Shown: positions 60,840 to 64,000 of the stretch, piece after piece
Position numbering within the stretch: the first letter of the stretch is position 1
Layout of the letters: each line of letters begins with the position of its first letter
Origin: Paludisphaera rhizosphaerae
GTDB taxonomy: Bacteria > Planctomycetota > Planctomycetia > Isosphaerales > Isosphaeraceae
Assembly: GCF_011065895.1 (NCBI RefSeq)
Contig: NZ_JAALCR010000005.1
Location: forward strand, 62,001 to 126,000
Length of the DNA stretch: 64,000 bases
Reading direction: 5' to 3'
The notes under the pieces: generated by a model
Databases searched by the model: none
What the model was told of the DNA's origin: nothing
The model's input: only the letters and a program-made list of their open reading frames with translations
Program-made: the position numbers and the translations under genes

Positions 60840-61919
60840 CTATCGGCCGGCCTGGATCCAGTCCTCGTCGAATACGGCTCGATTGACCACCGACCGGCGT
60901 TCCGAGGTGAAGACGACGTGGATCGAGCCGTCGCGGGCCTGAAGGGCCATCGGGTAGCCGAAGTCGCCGTCACCCGCGACGATGTCCCGCTTGACCGGCC
61001 AGGATCGGTCGAGGTCCGGGGAGAGGGCGACGGTCAAAGGCGTGCGGCGGTTCATGCTGTCGTTGAAGACCAGCAGCAGGTTCCCCTTGCGAGTCTTCAG
61101 CAGGTCGACGGCCGCGTTGGGGTTCGGAAAGGCCGAATCGCGTCCCTCGGTCCACGTCCGACCGCCGTCGGACGACTCCGCCCGGACGATGTGGCCGATG
61201 GTCTCCGGCCGGTAGTCGCCGCCGCGACGGCAATAAGCGACGAGCTTCCCCGGCGAGAGTTCCACCGGCGCGGGCTGGATGTTCCCCCGGGGCGAGACGA
61301 TCGGCCCCGTGGTCGACCAGGCCTTCGCCTTCGGGTCGTATCGGAGGAAGAACGATTGGGAGTCCGGCCCGGTGGCCTCAGTATCGGCGCCCGTCTCGCG
61401 ATAGAGCGGCAACAGGTACGCGCCGTCGCTCAGCACGATCGGCCGGTTGCGGACGAGGGTGCCTTCCTCCAGCACCAGCAGCGAAGCGTCCGACCACGTC
61501 TCGCAGGCGTCCTTCGAGACCTTGGCCGCGACTCGCGAGGTCGACCAGACGTCGCCGTAGCGGACCACGTAGAAGAGCCAGACCAGACCGTCCGGAGCCT
61601 GCCAGACGACCGCGTTGCCGACCGAGTGAAACGGGTCGTGCGCGATCCGTGTCGGCGCGCTCCACTCAGTCTCCCCTTTCCGCAGCCGCGAGCCGAAGAC
61701 GCCCGTGTCGGTGGCGTACTCCCCCTCACCGCCGTAATAGACGAGGTAGAAGTCGCCGTTGGACAGTTCCTCAAGAGCTGCGGGGTGCTTGTACGGCCCC
61801 GTCTTGATCTCGGGCCCGAAGATCCGCTCGATTCGCAGGTCTCCGGCCGAGGCGACCCCGGCGAAGACGAGCCCCAACGCCGCGCCGAGCATGATCCGGA
61901 TCGTCGTCGATCGTCGCAT
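60840..61919 (-). CDS. secreted sialidase-like BNR-repeat beta-propeller protein
   Basis: This is a 359-residue protein starting MRRSTTIRIMLGAALGLV (signal peptide), with GGGGAGAGG upstream of the ATG. At least one clear Asp-box (SSDGGRTWTEG, near 265) and a degenerate one (DACETWSDAS) are seen in a six-bladed propeller. Planctomycetes encode many such exo-alpha-sialidase-like proteins, of which several probably act on other polysaccharides. The catalytic Arg triad could not be verified from the sequence alone. Confidence 0.8.
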   Translation of the reverse strand: MRRSTTIRIMLGAALGLVFAGVASAGDLRIERIFGPEIKTGPYKHPAALEELSNGDFYLVYYGGEGEYATDTGVFGSRLRKGETEWSAPTRIAHDPFHSVGNAVVWQAPDGLVWLFYVVRYGDVWSTSRVAAKVSKDACETWSDASLLVLEEGTLVRNRPIVLSDGAYLLPLYRETGADTEATGPDSQSFFLRYDPKAKAWSTTGPIVSPRGNIQPAPVELSPGKLVAYCRRGGDYRPETIGHIVRAESSDGGRTWTEGRDSAFPNPNAAVDLLKTRKGNLLLVFNDSMNRRTPLTVALSPDLDRSWPVKRDIVAGDGDFGYPMALQARDGSIHVVFTSERRSVVNRAVFDEDWIQAGR

Positions 61920-61978
61920 GAGCCCTCTCCCCTGCATCTGACGAGCCGACACTATTTCAGGAGTAGCGACCATAACGG

Positions 61979-62131
61979 CCTTCCCCCCTGGAGGGGGAAG
62001 GTGGCCCGTAGGGCCGGATGAGGGGGACGACCGGCGTCGGACGTGGAGCCGACGGGTCACTCTCGATCCCGCGGCGGTCGTCCCCCTCATCTGACCGCTT
62101 TGCGGTCCGTCTTCCCCCTCCAGGGGGGAAG
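61979..62131. repeat. long inverted pair of the CCCCCTCATCCGG-type repeat
   Basis: A copy at 61979-62032 (CCTTCCCCCCTGGAGGGGGA, GGCCGGATGAGGGGGACGAC) and an inverted copy at 62076-62131 (GGTCGTCCCCCTCAT, CTTCCCCCTCCAGGGGGG) enclose a 43-bp unrelated spacer. Together they form a long imperfect palindrome between the sialidase-like gene and the glycosidase gene, which are divergent. It is related to the copy at 22164-22209. Confidence 0.7.
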
Positions 62132-62325
62132 ATGTCTTGATCGCCGCGGCCGAACATGTGTCAGGTCGTCAGCCCCTGCATCGGGTTGACATCCGCGAAC
62201 ATGGTGGCAGGACGGCCCTCGCGACGCAAGCGCCTGCCCGTCGCCCGCTGGCGAAGGCCGGCGAGGCGTGTTATACCGAAACCCCCGGCGCGTCCCCCCT
62301 CTTCCACCCGCCCGAGACGAACCGC

Positions 62326-64000
62326 ATGAACCGCCCTCGCCTGCTCGCGATCGTCCTGCTCTCCAACCTCGCCGCGACGGCCCTCGGCCAGCCTGCCTCC
62401 CCGGCGGACGGCTTCCCAGTCTTCAACGTCCCCGGCCAGGAAGCCGCGATGGGACGGCTCGGCGAGCTGTACCGGCTGCACCACGACAGGGCGAAGACCA
62501 ACTGCACGCTCTGGGACGCCTGGCTCCCGCACGGGACGCTCTGGGCCGCCGTCGACCCTCGCGACGGCGCGAAGGCCGCCCGCGACTACTACCGAGACGT
62601 CTTTCTCTCGCGGCGGATCGACGACGAGGGGTACGTCGCCATGCAGCAGCACCGCGGCCTGGCGCACAGCGACGGTTGGCCCTTCCCGACTCTCCAGCAG
62701 GCCGGCGGCCGCGGCTGGTACTTCTCGACGTCGGGTGAACATTACCTGATGGACTACTTCCCCACCCAGGCGTTGACGAACGTCGACGGCTGGGAGATCC
62801 GCGGCGCGACGGTCGAGGGGTTCGACCCCGTTCTCGGTTTGAAGCTCCGCATCGACGACGACGCAGCTTCCATCGCCACGCCGGCCTTCGCCTGCAAGAC
62901 GATCGTCGCCCCGTTCATTCGGCTCGAATGGGGGGCGAAGGAGCTGAAGCCCGACGCCAGGGCCTCGCTCTCGTGGAGCCTCCAGGGCGAGGCCGGGGAC
63001 CATCCCGACCGCCGGTCGCCCATGGCCCTCCCCCCCGCGACGGGCGCCCAGGCGTTCTCGAACGTCCCCCTGCACCGCCAGCCGGGTTACAACGACGGCA
63101 CGCTGACGCAGATCCGGTTCCACCTCGACGGCGCGAAGGGGGCTTCGGTCACGCTCAAGTCGATCATCACGGCGATCGACACCCGGCACCCGATCACCAA
63201 CTTCAACTTCGTCCGGGGCTCCGCCGAGTACTTCAACTGGACGGCCGACCTGCCGTTCCTGCGGGCTAACATCGGCCGGATTCGTGGAGCGATGCGCTAC
63301 GCCCTTCGCGAGTTCGGCGTCGAGGAGCATCACCTCGTCCGCGTCCCCTGGGTGGGGCACGACGGCCGGACGGGCCTGTCGTTCGGGCCGGACGGCAAGA
63401 AGACGCTGCTGCACGGCGAAGGGGTCGGCAACAACTACTGGGACCTCCTCCCCTTCGGCGGCGACGACGGCCTGGCGACCATCTACCTGTATGACGCGCT
63501 CCTCAAGCTGGCCGACCTCGAAGCGGCGATCGCCGCCCATCCTGATTGGGCGATCCCGGCCGAGCCGCAGCCTTTCCGACCCGACGACCTCCGCGCCCTG
63601 GCGGCGAAGGTCAAAACGAAGTTCGACGCCACGTTCTGGCTCCCCGAGACCGGCCGCTTCGCCGGCTGGCGCGACCGCGACGGCAAGGCCCCCGACTACG
63701 GCTTCGCTTTCGTCAACACGGAGGCGATCGCCTATGGAATCGCGACCGACGAGCGGGCGAAGGCCGTCTACGACTGGCTCGACGGCCGCCGGATCATCGC
63801 CGGCGACACCTCCCAGGGCGCTGACATCTATCACTGGCGGTTCGCCCCCCGTTCCACCACCCGGCGCAACGTCGAGACCTATACCTGGGTCTGGTCGGGC
63901 CCCGAGAACATCCCCTGGGGCGGGCAGGTCCAGGACGGCGGCGCGGTGATGGGCTTCTCCTACTTCGACCTGCTCGCAAGGCTCCGCACCAACGGCCCTG
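62326..64000 (+). CDS. secreted six-hairpin-type glycosidase-like protein, 3' end outside the window
   Basis: There are 558 visible codons from ATG 62326 (MNRPRLLAIVLLSN, signal peptide). The first 250 residues are a beta-rich domain (FSTSGEHYLMDYFPT, VTLKSIITAID); from about 310 an (alpha/alpha)6 barrel follows: HHLVRVPWVGHDGRTGLSF, NNYWDLLPFGGDDGLATIYLYDALLKLADLEAAI, FAFVNTEAIAYGIA, WSGPENIPWGGQVQDGG. This resembles proteins of the glycogen-debranching/rhamnosidase-like barrel group. The NYWDLLPFGGDD region is the likely active-site segment. The window ends in the barrel, so the true length is unknown and the family number cannot be fixed. Confidence 0.7.
   Translation, partial: MNRPRLLAIVLLSNLAATALGQPASPADGFPVFNVPGQEAAMGRLGELYRLHHDRAKTNCTLWDAWLPHGTLWAAVDPRDGAKAARDYYRDVFLSRRIDDEGYVAMQQHRGLAHSDGWPFPTLQQAGGRGWYFSTSGEHYLMDYFPTQALTNVDGWEIRGATVEGFDPVLGLKLRIDDDAASIATPAFACKTIVAPFIRLEWGAKELKPDARASLSWSLQGEAGDHPDRRSPMALPPATGAQAFSNVPLHRQPGYNDGTLTQIRFHLDGAKGASVTLKSIITAIDTRHPITNFNFVRGSAEYFNWTADLPFLRANIGRIRGAMRYALREFGVEEHHLVRVPWVGHDGRTGLSFGPDGKKTLLHGEGVGNNYWDLLPFGGDDGLATIYLYDALLKLADLEAAIAAHPDWAIPAEPQPFRPDDLRALAAKVKTKFDATFWLPETGRFAGWRDRDGKAPDYGFAFVNTEAIAYGIATDERAKAVYDWLDGRRIIAGDTSQGADIYHWRFAPRSTTRRNVETYTWVWSGPENIPWGGQVQDGGAVMGFSYFDLLARLRTNGP

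Noticed and set aside
1-64000. Search for tRNA, rRNA, CRISPR arrays and riboswitches
   Set aside because: No cloverleaf-like TTCGAAT elements, no regularly spaced repeats and no known riboswitch core were found by reading; a covariance search would be needed to exclude small or divergent cases.

Overview
This 64 kb window is a high-GC chromosomal segment from a planctomycete, most likely of the Isosphaeraceae type (Isosphaera, Singulisphaera and Paludisphaera relatives). The assignment rests on gene content: three DUF1559 prepilin-type proteins, each with a small lipoprotein gene next to it, proteins with LEPR-XLL-like N-termini, a PEP-CTERM protein, an ECF sigma gene coupled to a TPR-bearing Ser/Thr kinase, a very large beta-helix/Calx-beta surface protein, and DUF1569 and DUF2203 proteins. 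I see no rRNA, tRNA, CRISPR array or prophage. The only complete mobile element is one IS630-family insertion sequence. Both ends of the window cut a gene: folE2 on the left and a glycosidase-like gene on the right.

Layout. 1-4.9 kb (minus strand): a FolE2 fragment, then a tight operon of flavin reductase, enolase-superfamily racemase, M20 peptidase, GNAT acyltransferase and a small membrane protein. The central three match the known N-succinyl-amino-acid route that turns D-amino acids into L-amino acids. 5-12 kb: a membrane acyltransferase-like protein, two DUF1559/lipoprotein modules, a tRNA methyltransferase and a TIM-barrel protein. 12-18 kb (minus): plsC-cmk, DUF2203, PolX and an ABC-F ATPase. 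18-21 kb: an islet holding an IS630 element and a PEP-CTERM gene, bounded by 46-bp direct repeats of the 5' end of the ABC-F gene. 21-26 kb: a lone CzcA-type RND pump and DUF1569. 26-32 kb: two LEPR-XLL proteins, an ECF sigma factor and a kinase. 32-37 kb: NDH-2, YqgE, GMP reductase, a GH9 glycosidase, peptide deformylase and a cupin.

37.6-41 kb is a nitric-oxide module: quinol NO reductase and group III truncated haemoglobin, divergent from an NsrR regulator, with a well-matching NsrR operator between them. A TPR gene follows, preceded by a near-perfect Fur-type palindrome. 42-46 kb carries a hexapeptide acyltransferase, the third DUF1559/lipoprotein pair, and an ECF41 sigma factor overlapping a carboxymuconolactone-decarboxylase gene, with an ECF41-type promoter upstream. 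46-54 kb: the 1100-residue surface protein, membrane and housekeeping genes, a DtxR-type regulator and an RlmI-like methyltransferase. 54.5-64 kb: ClpS, a bacteriophytochrome hybrid kinase, epimerase-RuvX-mannose-1-phosphate guanylyltransferase, a STAS protein, a sialidase-like protein and the truncated glycosidase.

No completely new system can be proven from sequence alone. The most informative observations are the D-to-L amino-acid operon, the direct-repeat-bounded islet at the ABC-F start, the IS whose transposase stop codon is supplied by its target site, three regulatory sites (NsrR, Fur-like, ECF41), and two dispersed palindromic repeat families.
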